In this document: positions 1 through 11,649 of the stretch, in pieces | Layout: each line of letters starts with the position of its first letter | Position numbering within the stretch: the first letter of the stretch is position 1 | NCBI GenBank assembly: GCA_963693315.1 | Contig: OY856186.1 | Coordinates: 300,562,910-300,626,909 of the forward strand | Direction: 5' to 3' | Length of the DNA stretch: 64,000 bases | Origin: Diogma glabrata | Lineage: Eukaryota > Arthropoda > Insecta > Diptera > Cylindrotomidae | Made by a program: the position numbers and the translations under genes | The notes under the pieces: generated by a model | The model's database searches: none | What the model was told of the DNA's origin: nothing | What the model saw: the letters and a program-made list of their open reading frames with translations, nothing else

Positions 1-1038
1 AATGAGTATTATCAACAAACAGAAGGATTACCTACGGGTAGCCCACTATCTGGAACATTAGCCGAAATATATCTCAATGATTTTGAAACAAAATATATAC
101 ATAATAACTCAAATCCACACAAAGAAAAAATCATTTATTGGTATCGCTACGTTGATGATATAATTTTATTATTCAAAGGAACAAATAGACAGCTTAATCT
201 ATTACACCAATACATAAACAGCATAGAACCTTCCATTAAATTCACGTTAGAAAATGAAGAAAATAACACAAATGTAGATTCAAAACACACATTCAAAATA
301 TTCCGAAAACCAACCCAAACGGATCAAACAATAAATATCAAATCACATCATCCATACCAACATAAACTAGCTGCCTACAACCACATGATCAATAGATTGA
401 ACACTATTGAACACTAAGACGAGCTAAACAATATAAAATACATAGCCAGTAAAAATGGATATAAAAATGAAATGATTGACACGTTAAATAGAAAATATAA
501 AAACAAGAAAAATTTGCGAACCCTAACAACGTTGAAGAATGAAGAAAACTTAACAGGTAAAAAATACGTAGGCGTAACATACAATAAAACAACATTCAAA
601 ATAATGCAAAAAACTTTAAAAAAATATGGATATATTGCGGCTTACAAAAACAAAAATAAAATAGAAAACTACCTAAAAGCTAAAAAAACCCAGAACTTAG
701 ACACAGGTGTTTATAAGCTTACCTGTGACGTCTGCAGTAAATTTTATATAGGCCAGACGGGGAAGTCCTTTAAAAAAAGATTTATCGAGCACACCAATGA
801 AATTAATAGAAGCGATCCAAAATCCAGATATGCCCAACATTTGAAAATAGAAAAACACAAATACACCAATATCAACACAAATTTAACCATATTACATAAA
901 AAAAGAAAAGGACAAAATCTAGATAGATTGGAAGAAATAGAAATATATAAACATAAAAACAATAACAATATTTTAAATGATAAAATCAACACTAATACTA
1001 ACAAAATATATGACATAATAATAAAAAACAGCAGTTGA
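1..1038 (+). pseudogene. Penelope-like element ORF: RT C-terminal part plus GIY-YIG endonuclease
   Basis: This is the 3' part of a Penelope-like retroelement polyprotein, cut off by the left edge of the window. Reading frame 1 from base 1 shows the reverse transcriptase motifs GLPTGSPLSGTLAEIY and YRYVDDIILLF (the catalytic DD box), both typical of Penelope RTs. One in-frame TAA at 415-417 breaks the frame, and the frame then continues unchanged to the stop at 1036-1038. The part after the stop (first ATG at 472) contains GVYKLTC followed by YIGQTGKSFKKRFIEH, the GIY-YIG nuclease core with its Cys pair, which is the hallmark of endonuclease-positive Penelope elements. In the family, RT and nuclease act together in target-primed reverse transcription. 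A single stop in over 1 kb suggests a fairly young but inactive copy. Confidence 0.92.
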
Positions 1039-1142
1039 AATAGTATATAAGTAATAGTTTAAGCAAAAAATTGTAATAATAATTTAAGAACTGAGGATGA
1101 CGCAAGTCGAAATCGATATTCTGTAAAATAAAAAAAAAAAAA
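1039..1142 (+). mobile_element. Penelope-like element 3' UTR and A-rich end
   Basis: The roughly 100 bases after the endonuclease stop form a short 3' UTR ending in an A run (1129-1146). The UTR contains the hammerhead-like motif annotated separately. The end of the element is placed at the A run, because beyond it the sequence is shared with an unrelated place (12.4-12.6 kb). Confidence 0.6.
1091..1121 (+). ncRNA. hammerhead-ribozyme-like core in the Penelope 3' UTR
   Basis: CTGAGGA (1091-1097) fits the CUGANGA box. It is followed, after one extra T, by a GAC/GTC stem closed by a GCAA loop (1099-1108), and then by the GAAA box (1109-1112). Penelope-like elements are known to carry minimal hammerhead ribozymes. 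A two-pair stem III (A1112-T1119, T1113-A1118) with a cleavage position after T1120 can be drawn, but I see no convincing stem I. The extra base after CUGANGA is also irregular, so this copy may be inactive. Confidence 0.45.
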
Positions 1143-1189
1143 AAAAATCAGATTGTTACTATAAGGAAGTTTATATTATTATAAATAAA

Positions 1190-1296
1190 TTTAAAAATAA
1201 ACAGTAAAAAGTATATTTTTAAATATTGCATTTTAATTCAAAAGTGACAAAAGCACACAAACAGTGAATAATATGGAAAACCATAATAACACATAT
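1190..1296. repeat. short dispersed repeat, shared with 12.4-12.6 kb
   Basis: The block containing AAACAGTAAAAAGTATATTT and then GTGACAAAAGCACACAAACA recurs at 12,410-12,490 in inverse orientation. Its first part recurs again at 12,538-12,590 in the same orientation. At 12.4 kb it interrupts the zeste-like gene, so it behaves as a mobile or duplicated sequence. Confidence 0.6.
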
Positions 1297-1767
1297 AATT
1301 AAATTGATTGGCGATTCAAATCTTACAAACGAGCTTGATTCGTTACAGCATAGAAGAAATGTTGCTGATTTGACGAGATTTTCAAATACATTATGAATGA
1401 GTACTCTTCTGAGGAGATCAAATCAATACTACCCAAACCCGCTATTTTTTTTCGTTTTCGTTCAACCAGAGCATCAGCCATGGCCCACCCATTCACCGTT
1501 CAAATAACAAAATGTAGAACTGTCGCCTTTCAAAGTGATTTACTCAACCTTGTTTCTTATCTTTGGAATTCCTTGCCCTTATGGGTTTTCCCTGATTATT
1601 TTAATCCCCAACTTTTTAAAGTCCATGTCCACCAATTTCTTAAAGAAACATAATAAATTTCCACAATCCACAGTTGTCATGGTATCTTCGGATATTCAGA
1701 GACGTTAATTTATAATTTATTTAAATTAGCACTAAACATGTCCAACTTAGTATATAAAAAAAAAAGC
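1296..1767 (+). mobile_element. CR1/jockey-like LINE, 3'-terminal fragment
   Basis: The translation matches the C-terminal end of the LINE on the minus strand at 10.8-11.6 kb: an IKLIGDSNLTNELDSLQHRR-type stretch, then EEIKSILPK, a histidine-proline-phenylalanine stretch (AHPFTVQI), CRTVAFQ, WNSLPLWVFPDYFNPQ and a final FKVHVHQFLKE before TAA at 1651-1653. One frameshift near 1385 splits the frame; the ATG-headed open part is 1393-1653. The 3' UTR is also shared with the 10.8-kb copy (GATATTCAGAGACGTTAATT) and ends in an A run at 1757-1766. Everything 5' of the last roughly 150 codons is missing. Confidence 0.85.
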
Positions 1768-1779
1768 ATAAGCCTGTGT

Positions 1780-2460
1780 ACAGGAGACGCGAGTAGGAAG
1801 ACAAGCAACAGCTCAAACCCAGAGGACTGGAGGTTGCGACACCTTTTACGGAGTACCTCATTAAGTGGACCATATGCTCTTTCCAGCTGTATACATTCAT
1901 TTGTGCTCTTCTGCAGAAGGGCAGAAGTGGGTGTTACTGGAACACTTGGGTGTCTTCAGAATCAGTCTGGCACTTGGGCATATTCCATGAACCATGGAGA
2001 ACGCCAAAGGCGATATTTATTTTAAAAATCGGAAAAGAAGATGTCACTGAAGTGTCATAGAGTCATCAGTTTAATATCTTTCTTGTTAAAAACGATGAAA
2101 AACGATAGATCGACAACCATATACGAAGATCGTCTTTGCAAGACATTTAACACGCATGCAGAATGAGCAGATGAACAACAATTGCGCTATTCAAGTTGAT
2201 GAGAGATTTAGGGGCGGTGGTAGACAACAAGTATGTTTATATCTGTGCCTTTCTAAACATTGAAGGAGCATTTGACAACAACTCACATGGAGTCGTAAAA
2301 AATGCTGTATTTGAGAAAAGGGTTAACAGCACCACACTTGAATGAATGTGTGAGATGTTAAGAACTAGAGTAACAGAAACTAAGAATGATGATTGTATGA
2401 TCAGCCTTGGTCTTATCAACCCTCATGTGGCATCTAATGGTAGACTAAAAACTAAAAAAT
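1780..2460 (+). pseudogene. decayed LOA-type LINE reverse transcriptase
   Basis: Joined across frames, the translation follows the N-terminal half of a LOA/Bilbo-like reverse transcriptase: LGHIP then a TWRTPKAIFI-like stretch with KIGKEDVTEVS (family pattern P..WR..KV.FIPKAGK), then SHQFNIFLV (RPISL.SF.LK), and finally YVYICAFLNIEGAFDN at about 2231-2278, the family's FLDIEGAFDN motif A with D changed to N. ML.TR follows at about 2355. Several stops and frameshifts are needed, so this is an old relic. Neither the catalytic YADD box nor the endonuclease is visible. Confidence 0.72.
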
Positions 2461-5400
2461 AAATTTTGGATTAACACAACACGATGTTCCAAAGAAACAA
2501 AGGTTATATTCAAACGTTAAATCTTTTATTAATACCTATGTTTGCTTTCAAACTGTAATAAGGAAATAAATATTAATATATCTTTTTAAATCCTACGGCT
2601 CGCGCTGTAAATTTCGCCTCCGAGCACAAAAGATTCACTTTCCGCTTTAAATGCAATATACTACATATTGCATTGCATATACTATTGTAAAATGTTTAAA
2701 TTGAGTTTTCTAATGTTTTAGCCAAATTTTTAAGATGTTTCATACAAATACCGCTCAATACCGATATTAGAATTTTCCGGTATTTTGGAAACTCTAACAT
2801 TAATTATTTATAAATTAATTTAAAATTATGGTTATTATTGTTTAATAAGAAATTATGTTATTATTTAAATTTTTGTTCTGAATAAAATAAACTAATAAAG
2901 TAAAAAGAAATTGACAGTGGCAGATAATAAAAAAATTGGTTATACACTTAATAATCGTAGGGTTTTACTTATAATTAGGCCATTCATCCAAACGGAGGGA
3001 GATGGAGAAGAAATATTTACCGAATTGGAGAGCAAGACCGATTCAAGGAATGAATGTTCGCGATAATAAAGTGGATTCGCAACACAGTTTTTATTTATTT
3101 TTTAAAATGTTTTAATTATTATTTTGCTTAAAAAAGTGTGACAGATAAAATGAAATAGCCTAAGAAAAAAATGGCGCGGCTAGATAAAATTTACAACAGA
3201 ACCGCAAAATAACATATAACTTAGGAGCTAATACTTTTTGCCGTTTATACTTGGCAATATAATATGGATCGATCCTTTAAGAAAGAAAACTTTATTTCTA
3301 TTTGTTCATTGAAAAACAAAGTTTTTCTAAGTTTATTGGATTTCAGGATGTATATTTTCGGTTTTGTGAGGAAGGCATAATTATTTTAAAGAAAAAACCT
3401 TTTAGTTAAAACAATGCACATTTTCTACTACCTTTCCTCGAAGCTGCAAAATATCAATATATCAACATATTTCTATACATGAATATACAAACTTCAGTCC
3501 ACATTTCTAAATCTTTTTTAGTTCACGTGTTTCACCCATAAACATGTTAAATCTAATGGAATTAAATTAATATGTAGTAGAACACCAAAATTAAACTTTC
3601 GTTTAATTATTTTAATCATGAATTATCGCAAACACAATAAAGGATATATATAGCTACATGTAATGTTTTTGAATAACAAATAACGAACAATTATTATTGA
3701 AAGCTTTTAGGAATTAATTTCATAAAAAAATATTTCAAATGTTGAAAGGCGATCGGACATTACAGTGGACATCATTTGTATGATATTTCATAGTTTCACT
3801 GTTTTAGTGTGCTTTTATCTATTTAGATATGATTAATTTTTATATTACAACTGAATTAATTGATATTAAAAAGATTTCGGTCAGTTGCGAGTCGGGTTTT
3901 ATTAACTTTATTGAAATAATGTTTGTTGTATTAATTTAACTAAAAGCATATAGTTTAGAATTTAGATTGTTGATATAAAGAAATTATCATTTTTCCTTAG
4001 AAGAATAAAGTGAAAGAGAAAATGTATAACCTTGGGAGTATAGGATACCACATTCATATTCATCGCTTAAATGTCAGACTCATATGAAACAGCAAACTCA
4101 TATGAAAATAATAAATCAAAAAATTTGAGATCAAACTGTTAATTTGAAAACTGAAAACAAAATGAAATTTTTATTTTGAAATTTAACCAACCAATAAGTT
4201 CTTGAAATAAGAATTTTTTGATTGCGTGTAGATTTTTCGGTTGAGATCAAAATACTTTTCTAATAGTTGCAATATAAACAAAAATAGGTAAAAGTTGAAA
4301 AAAAAAATCATACAGCAAAATGATATAAGAGAATACTACTTGCAATATGCTAACCACAAAATGGTATCTCAACTTAATGATTTCAGGCCTAGCCAACATA
4401 GCCCTATCGCTGAAATTCACAAAACAAATAGAAATATTGTTCTCCCTAAATTTTAGCCTCTCAAACAATTAAAGAGAAAACTTTCTAAAATTATCTGTTG
4501 TCAGTAATTTACCGCACTACTTTCATTGATTAATCTAAATAGTAGTATAAGTATTGTTTGTTTTATTCATAAACCAAAATTACATCACACAATATAATTT
4601 TTCGAACAAGAGAAAAGTATGCATGCATACGGCTTATCTCTCAAGGTAATAAATTAATTATTTTAATGTAAACAAAGCAGAAAAAAGTTAATTAAACTAA
4701 ATTTTTTATTTGTGTAGGTATATATTAGCTTATTAAAATTATATATATTTGGTAATTTTATACACTTATATCTTCTATTTATATTATTTCTAAATGTTTA
4801 TATTTAAGGCCATGTGGTAATCAGGTAAGCTTTTGAATAATAAATAATAAGTGGTAATTAATTTATTAATGAGATTATCTTAAAGAAATAGCGCCGGGTG
4901 ATATATAACTTATATTTGTTGTTAATTTGTTAAGAATGTGGCTAAAATACATCCTTTTGTTTCTGATAGTTCGAGGTTAGAATAAAGTTAGGGAGATAGC
5001 ATCATCTTGGCTAAGTTCAGTGTTCTTTGTAAACAACTTTGGCAACTCGGAACACAGAATAAAGAATATTGAACTGTTGGTGTTTATAGTGATATCAGAT
5101 AACTAGAGATGTCCTCAGAAATCATCGTACAGTAGTTATTTAGTAAAATCGTAGATTTTGACTAACAAAATAAATGAAAAAAGTTTTGTATGCTTGGCGC
5201 GATCGCACTATAATTTGCAAACACCGTTCTCGGGTAGTTTTTAGACCACTATAAATCATCTGATTAAGCTCAAGCAATCTGTAATAACATTTCAAATCAT
5301 GTGGCATCATAGCGTTTATATGTGGGTATATACTATTGGCGTACGAACCGATATATTTACGTATGCAGATATTATTTTCTACAAAATACCAGATTTTACT

Positions 5401-5724
5401 GGTAGCAATCTTTAATGATGAGAAGATTGTTTGTCATTGTCATTGTTTGATTATCTGAAAAATATTCTAATTTCGCAAAAGTAGAATATGTAAAAATTAT
5501 ATATGTTGGATATAAACATTGATCACTTTAGGAACAATAATTCTAAGCGAAGTTTACTGAGCAAAATACGCACGTTATCGATAATTGAGAATTAAAAATG
5601 AAATTAAAATTGTATGCAAATGTTAAAACGGATGAATATTATTTTCAAACTCTACTATCCACTTACTACTAAAAAACGATGCTTTATTTTACTATAGAAG
5701 ATTTTTCACCTTAGTTTAAATTAA
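2461..5724. other. AT-rich spacer, nothing recognised
   Basis: Over 3 kb of AT-rich sequence with no frame above about 75 codons, no protein motif I recognise and no copy elsewhere in the window that I noticed. The short open stretches on both strands have no codon structure. Confidence 0.6.
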
Positions 5725-6110
5725 TTACCACTAGGGTTCTCAAAGTTCAACTTTGTCCTCTACTCATGTTTTATTTGACATCAACGAACTGCTTCAAATC
5801 AATACTAGCTCAATTTACAGTTGCGCAGATGACAGTATACCGCACAAACTGTTCGTTTTACCGTCTTTAACGCTGACATAAATGTGAAAGAGAAGAGAAA
5901 CCAAAAAATACCAAATTGCAGTCTTGTAAATTTTAATAACACCAAAACACAGTTTTTGATCGAGATCGAAAATGAACTTTCAAACGATATGACAACAAAA
6001 TGACTGAATAGGTACACGTGGAAGCTAGAACGTTTATATAATGGCAATGGCTAACAAAGTAAGTTAAAAGCGCAGTTTCTCAAAGATGCAATAATTATTT
6101 AGCTACATAT
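5725..6110 (+). pseudogene. old CR1/jockey-like LINE reverse transcriptase relic
   Basis: Read across frames, this stretch follows the middle of the RT encoded at 57.9-60.2 kb on the minus strand. GVLKVQLCPLLMFY (5732-5775) stands for the VPQGSVLSP box. Then come DINELLQINTSS and SCADDSIPHKL (5823-5855) for the FADD catalytic box, NTKTQFLIEIENELSND for FNSTKTQLLIVSR, and MAMANKV at the end for the MAMAKSAS stretch. Alanine-aspartate-aspartate is kept, but frameshifts and stops are frequent. It is a degraded insertion truncated on both sides. Confidence 0.72.
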
Positions 6111-6969
6111 CAATAAATCCAAAATTCTGTTATTTTAGTGAAGTCGAACGCGGCGGTTATTTTGTTATCTCTGTTAAAACCAATTACAACAAAAATTCGC
6201 TTCCAAAACTCTATAAAAATAACATTTTCAAAACCTACGATGCAGAAAGATGAATGAATGAATAAATGCATTATTCAAATTTTAAAGACTATAAAAAAAA
6301 AAATAAAAACTTTTTCTTATCCGATTTTTGTTTGGGGTTTTAGACCTTAAATAATTTTAAATAAAATTGGAATCGGCGCTGTCTGTATTCCAAGTCATTT
6401 GAACACGAATAAGATCCTTCAAAGTTTTTAACGAGCTATCTGGCTTATAACATTTCATATCATGTTTTATATTTCGTTTATATTATGGTGAAATTTACTA
6501 TTGTCCTTGTACATAATCCAAATTATATTTGACTATGAAGGATATAAAAGTTCTTTCAAAAGTTTTTAACGATTCTTTAAGTTTGATTATTTCTTTTTGT
6601 TTTTTTTTATGTTAAATTATTCATTTGTCTTAAAAACCGACAAGTTGTTTTATGTTTCATATTTGTAGAAAAAAACTATAGGAAAAATTGATTAGTTTAA
6701 TTAAACGTTGGCGAAACTATCCCAACCCCAGAAGAAGTGGTAAATTCAACATTTCGAAATCAATATTTTCAGAAAAAGCAACTAGAAATTTTCAACATTA
6801 TTTTTCTGAGTCATTTGGTTGACTTAATAGTTCCATAACTATTTTGTGAATGCAGTTACATAGTTATGTAGATGCAGTTACGACAGTATTCTAGTTGAAA
6901 GACAATGAAAAACGATGTAAATACCCAAAAATTTAATTTTGAAAGTTGATCTATTCTTCTGCGTTTGCA
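6111..6969. other. AT-rich spacer, nothing recognised
   Basis: No coding frame, RNA gene or repeated block was recognised here. Confidence 0.5.
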
Positions 6970-7495
6970 ATATATTATTTGCCTACATATTAAAGTGTTT
7001 CTTTATTAATGTATTTAATTAGCATTAATTTATTAAAGCATTAATTAAAGTGTCACTTTTTAACCCAATGTTTTGTTGTCATAGTTACGTCCAAAATATT
7101 TACGTTACGTTTATATTTACGTTAATATTTACGTTACGTTTAAAATATTTAAGTTTGTATAAATTATATAAAAAATAAAAAAGTTTATCAAAGCAACCTT
7201 TTAATTTTAAAATTTCATAATCCAATCAAAATAATTGTTATTTTTTGTTGTCATAGTTATACAATTTGTTTGAAAAAATATTTTGGTCAAAGGTTACTTG
7301 TTTAACTAATTTTTATTTCAAAATATATGTAAATTTTTAATTTTGATTTAGATCAAACAATAAATAATATTCATTTAATAATATTATTTTGCTTGAGGCA
7401 AATACAAAATATACGACGCACGGATGTAAGTTATTTTCGTTATATGGGTGATAATCTCAGCTGGCGCCTCGATTTGCAAACTCCATATTGTACAA
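6970..7495 (+). repeat. repeat family R-B, copy 1
   Basis: About 500 bases that recur at 13,015-13,490 and 31,025-31,545 in the same orientation, and in part at 15,955-16,200 inverted. Shared landmarks, in order, are GCCTACATATTA, AAAGTGTCACTTTTTAAC, TGTTGTCATAGTTACGTCC, a TATCAAAGCAACC stretch, GGTTACTTGTT, and an end resembling GCACGGATGTAAG. It encodes nothing obvious. This copy contains a small local duplication of TTTACGTTA-like units near 7095-7140 and is the most diverged of the three. Confidence 0.75.
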
Positions 7496-7879
7496 AAAAA
7501 TATGTTAAATATGTATTGCCATGGATGCCACTGTTTGTCATGGTAGCAGTACCAAAAATAACTATTTGTTGTCCTGGTACAAAAATTAAATCTAATTTAA
7601 ATTTCTATGTAAAACAAAAATCAAATATGTAATAAGAAATTGATTGTTATTTGACAAAAAAAAGGCAGTGTTAAGGACTGCCGACAGAAGTGAAAACTTT
7701 AATCTGTGAAATAGCTGTGTTTTTTTGGTATCTTTCAATTATTGTAGCATCGCAAATAAAAATTTCAGAATGTTTAAATTAAAATCATTAAAATTATTCT
7801 GAGTTTCACATCTATCAGCATTCCAAGCAACTATTATATACATATTTATATTTAAAATAATCAAAACATATCATAGAAA

Positions 7880-7998
7880 AATTTGCGTCTATCAACACCT
7901 TAGAAAGCATGTTGTTGTGGGACCTTGTTCTTAAAAGTTTTTTATGTGTTGACATACCTTGTAATTTCTCCTACCAAACATATTTTATTTAAAAAAAA
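7880..7998 (+). mobile_element. LINE 3' tail (last codons plus 3' UTR)
   Basis: The sequence reads as the C-terminus HQHLRKHVVVGPC, then a stop and a UTR with TTTTTTATGTGTTG and an A run at 7,991-7,998. It parallels NLHLRTPVVVGPRS and the UTR of the LINE at 57.9 kb. Only the last hundred bases or so are present, which is typical of extreme 5' truncation. Confidence 0.7.
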
Positions 7999-8774
7999 TA
8001 GCCTATCATAAAAGAATATTCTATAACTTAAAGTAAGGGATGGTATCGTTGGTTGAAAATACTTCATCCGCCAGCACCCCAAAGATATCACTTTGGCTAA
8101 TGAGATTGCGCTGCTATTGCCAGTGGTATACGATATCTCAAGATAACTCATATGCCAATACCAGGGACTAAAGTACGCGTGGTTGTCACACCCATAGATC
8201 AACAATTATAATTTTACAAATCTTCCTGCGGAAAGCTAAGTAAATTTATTGGTATTAATGCGCATTGTTGTCGTTTGCAAATCACTATCGGCTAAGTGCC
8301 ACCATTTTTAATTATTTTATTTATCATGATTGCCATCCATGTTTAATCATACATAAGCTATGCTTCTTTGTATAGAATTAATGCGATTTCCGTCTCGTAA
8401 TTGTGAGCTTTAAATCGGTATAATCGATGTTATCAAGTATCAAGTTACAAGTATTAAGTCTTCACTTAATTTTAGAAACATGTATTACATACAATTCCAA
8501 ACCAACAACATATTTGGTGAAGATGATAAAATTTGTAACAAATTTGTAACATCATAAAATTTGTAACATCAGGTTATACTATCTTTCTTACGTTATTTTT
8601 AATTTCATAAAATTAAGTTCAATAAAAAAAACATTGATCAAAGCAAACTACCGTTTAAAACGATAGTTAAATTAAAAGTAAATTAAGTGTACACAACAAC
8701 TTCCCAAATTTTCATGAAGATTAATGTATTATTGCATAAAGGACAAACAGACATACTTTTAATTTTATATATAT

Positions 8775-9030
8775 TTAATATTTATTTAGCATGATGACTC
8801 GAATGCAAATTGCAAAAGACAGTAGCAATATAACTTTAAAAAACTGCATTATAGATCAATTTTTTAAAATTAGTAAAAAGAATTTTTTGAATGAATTAAA
8901 AAAAATAATTTTAATGGTATTTGATAAAAATTAAAAAAAACAATAAAAAAATATGTAACACACCAGGAATTAAACTCACGACCTACAGAACATCAGTCGA
9001 CCGCGATATCCACATCGCAATTTGATATAT
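8775..9030 (-). mobile_element. tRNA-like SINE (family SINE-1) inside R-A copy 1
   Basis: On the minus strand TGGATATCGCGG resembles a pol III A box and GAGTTTAATTCC a B box, about 40 bases apart, followed by an AT-rich body. The same order occurs at 14,030-14,290, 42,305-42,600 and 43,665-43,870. The acceptor stem is not paired, so this is a SINE head and not a functional tRNA. Confidence 0.55.
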
Positions 9031-9189
9031 GATTATAGATGTATAGAAATGATAGATGTATTTCATATTTAAAAAAAATATTTTTTTGTTCTTCAAAAAT
9101 GCATGTTAAAAATGGTAACGCGAATATATAAATTTAACCTCATACAAAATTGCACAACGCGGCTAAAGAAGTTTTCACTTCAAAAATTG

Positions 9190-9655
9190 AAATTTTTGCT
9201 TAAATTTAATTTGAGATGTTTGTTTGTCCTATAGTGCAACAAATAACTATTAACAAACCACGTACGCAAATGTGTTCAGTACAAGGGCAAGCGTGGCGCT
9301 GAATCAATTAAAAATCCAAATTAAGTTTACACTTTTTTAATAATTAATCATCAGCAATTTTAAACATTTTAATTCTATGTGTCCATTTGTTAAAACAGAG
9401 TCTAGAACCTGAACAATTAAAACCATATAATGTCGTTTTTATTAAACTAAACAGCAATTACTCCGGACAACTATTTTGAAAAAATGCATAAATGTGCATG
9501 ATACAAAATCCCCGTGCACAAAATTGCGCATTACACATGTCATGCACATGATGTACACTATACCGTGCACATGTCATACAACGCCTTAGCACATATATGC
9601 AAACAAATGTCAGCCATATATTTCACGAGTAAAAAATGAAACGAAATGAAATTTA
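9190..9655. other. AT-rich spacer
   Basis: Nothing coding was seen. Around 9,495-9,590 the hexamer TGCACA and the string ACATGTCAT recur several times in both orientations, giving a weak local dyad pattern of unknown meaning. Confidence 0.4.
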
Positions 9656-9657
9656 AT

Positions 9658-9795
9658 AATACTAATCCATAATATAATAGCCGTGAGTGATCCTCTACTA
9701 CGAGCGCAACGCTCAAGTCGCAAAATGGTTAACGACGTCGACTGAGGCACTATAGGTCGAGAGTTTTTGAAACATTTTGCGTGCACATAATTTTT
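9658..9795 (+). mobile_element. tRNA-like SINE-1 copy
   Basis: It shares CATAATATAATAGCCGTGAG with 42,310-42,335, followed by a tRNA-like head: ATGGTTAACGACG (A box region), GTCGACTGAGG, and GGTCGAGAGTTTTTGA in the B box position. The B box is degraded here. The AT-rich body seen in other copies is short or absent. Confidence 0.6.
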
Positions 9796-10092
9796 TTCTG
9801 AAAAATTATATATACTACAAAGATATTTTTTTGGGTGCGTGTATAAAATATAAGTATTACTTGATTAATTAATTTTTAAACTTTTTTGAAATTTTAATGC
9901 AACATTTTCGAAATTAAATATTAATATGATTTCTCAAAACTAACCAATTATTTTGAATGTTAGTTTTTGTCATACACTACCATATGTAGGAGAATTTATT
10001 TACATAGCAACAAACAACAAAGAATAATTATTTCAAACCTCAAAGTATTTATTTATTTATCCCGAGTCGAACTTTGACTACGATTTAAGTAG

Positions 10093-10287
10093 TACCGTGG
10101 CAAAAATTCTTGTAGAAAATTATATAGGAACTTACATGATCATGATCATTTCTTGTAGAGAATTGAGACAAGAAGTTTACAAGATCATACAAGATTCACA
10201 TAGGATCTTTTAAAGTTCATGTAAGGATCTTTTATAGTTCATGTAAGATCCTAACAAAAATTCCTACAAGAATTTTTGCCAGGGTAG
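10093..10287. mobile_element. MITE with terminal inverted repeats
   Basis: The left end TACCGTGGCAAAAATTC and the right end, read on the other strand, TACCCTGGCAAAAATTC match over more than 20 bases, including a following TTGTAG. The element is about 195 bp and non-coding. Inside are direct repeats of GGATCTTTTA and GTTCATGTAAG. No certain target-site duplication was found and the superfamily is not determined. Confidence 0.75.
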
Positions 10288-10289
10288 AC

Positions 10290-10798
10290 ATTCTCAAATG
10301 AACCTATTTTAGTTCTTTTCATCCTGCATGTAAATAAGCACTTTTTTTCTCGATAAACTTATTAACTTGTACAAAATCTAAAAACATACTGTTTGACATC
10401 TATGTAATTAGAATCTCAAAAAACTATTTTCAGACTATTGATTCTTAAAGTACTACTCTACACCTAAATAAGCACCTTAACCAACACCTTTCTAAGTACT
10501 TATCATATCCTAAGAACTTGATAAGTCCTATCAATTCTATCAACAAACAAAATTAACATCTCATTTGAATCTCCAAAAATTATTTACGATTCCGATCGAT
10601 TCCGATCATTATACTTTCAAATTTCAGTTTTAAATCAGACATCATTGAGAGCAGGTATGATTGAGGGAACATCTAATATTACAACATTTTATGACTAATA
10701 AGTATTTAAGTCTTTTGATACCCAGAACCTAAATATTCTGTATATAGAGTTGAATTAGTAGGACCTATATTTTTTTAGTTTATTTAGTACCAAAACAA
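10290..10798. other. AT-rich spacer
   Basis: Nothing recognised on either strand. Confidence 0.4.
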
Positions 10799-10800
10799 TG

Positions 10801-11640
10801 TTTTTTATTTTTTTTTTTTTTTTTTTTTTTATTCAAAGTTAGGCATGTTTAGTGTTAATTATAATAAATTATAAATTAACGTCTCTGAATATCCGAAGAT
10901 ACCATGCCAACTAGGGATAAGAATGGAATGCAAATTAAGATTCTCTGAGAAATTTATGAACGTTAACTTTAAAGCCTTGAGGATTAAATTCATCAGGGAA
11001 AACCCAGGAAGGTAAGGCATTCCAAAGATGAGATACTCTGTTGAAAAAGTCACGTTGGAAGGCTACAGTTCTACACCTAATTATTTGAACGGTAAAGGGA
11101 TGCGCTGCTACGTTTGCTCTGGTGTGACGCGAAAGGTTTGATGATTTAGGTAAAATCGATTTGATCTCTTCAGAAGCTCGTTCATCCATAATATATTTAT
11201 AAAATATAGTCAAATCAGCAACATTTCTTCTGTGCTGCAAGGAATCAAGACCGTTAGTAAGACTTGGGTTACCAATGAGTTTAATAGCTCTACGCTGTAC
11301 AGAATCAAGGCAGTTGAGGCTACTCAAGTAAGCTCCACCCCATATGTGAGAACAGTATTCCATGCAGGGACGTATAAAAGATTTATAAACTAAAAGAAGT
11401 TGTTCGCTATCGAAAAACTTACGACATCGCCCCAAAAATCCTAACTTTTGAACAGCATTCTTAGCCAGATTAAAAATATGAGAATTCCACTTCATATTAT
11501 TTTCAATCTCAACTCCTAGAAGTCTGACAGACTCATTCTCTAAAAGATTTTTGGGGCCAAACGTTAATGGAAAAGGATTGGGTGTCGTTATCCTAGAAAA
11601 ATGACAAACCTGTGTTTAAGTTTGTAACGTCTATTTAACA
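10801..11640 (-). mobile_element. CR1/jockey-like LINE, 5'-truncated, with poly-A tail
   Basis: A minus-strand LINE insertion whose 3' end is marked by the long T run at 10,801-10,830 (poly-A on its own strand). The 3' UTR and C-terminus match the fragment at 1.3-1.8 kb. Coding sequence continues above the first ATG (11,495) to about 11,620, where ESVRLLGVEIENN and further residues of the RT thumb region can be read before the frame is lost. The element is therefore truncated just downstream of the catalytic part of the RT. Confidence 0.88.
10935..11495 (-). pseudogene. C-terminal part of LINE reverse transcriptase (186 codons open)
   Basis: An open frame of 186 codons encoding the region downstream of the RT catalytic core: AKNAVQKLGFLGRCRKFF, LLVYKSFIRPCMEYCSHIWG, LDSVQRRAIKLIG, LDSLQHRRNVADLTIFYKY and a final FKVNVHKFLRES. 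The frame lines up with residues from about 565 onward of the 763-codon RT at 57.9 kb, with clear but moderate similarity, so it belongs to a sister family. No catalytic box is present, and the frame is a fragment without function of its own. It is intact to its stop, implying moderate age. Confidence 0.88.
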
Positions 11641-11649
11641 ACTCAGATA

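Larger units (their letters stand above)
7676..9185 (+). mobile_element. non-autonomous element R-A, copy 1
   Basis: This block matches 13,919-15,085 in inverse orientation over most of its length, and its central part also matches 62,290-62,840. Both copies are bounded by AGTGAAAACTT on one side and AAGTTTTCACTT on the other, suggesting terminal inverted repeats of the GTGAAAACTTC type. No transposase is encoded. A LINE 3' tail (7,880-7,998) and a tRNA-like SINE segment (8,775-9,030) lie inside it. The open frame on the minus strand at 7,942-8,205 is part of the repeat and has no protein signature. Confidence 0.65.

Noticed and set aside
404..599. Minus-strand open frames over the Penelope ORF
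   Set aside because: They are shadows of the plus-strand Penelope frame, rich in Phe, Leu and Cys because the sense strand is A-rich.
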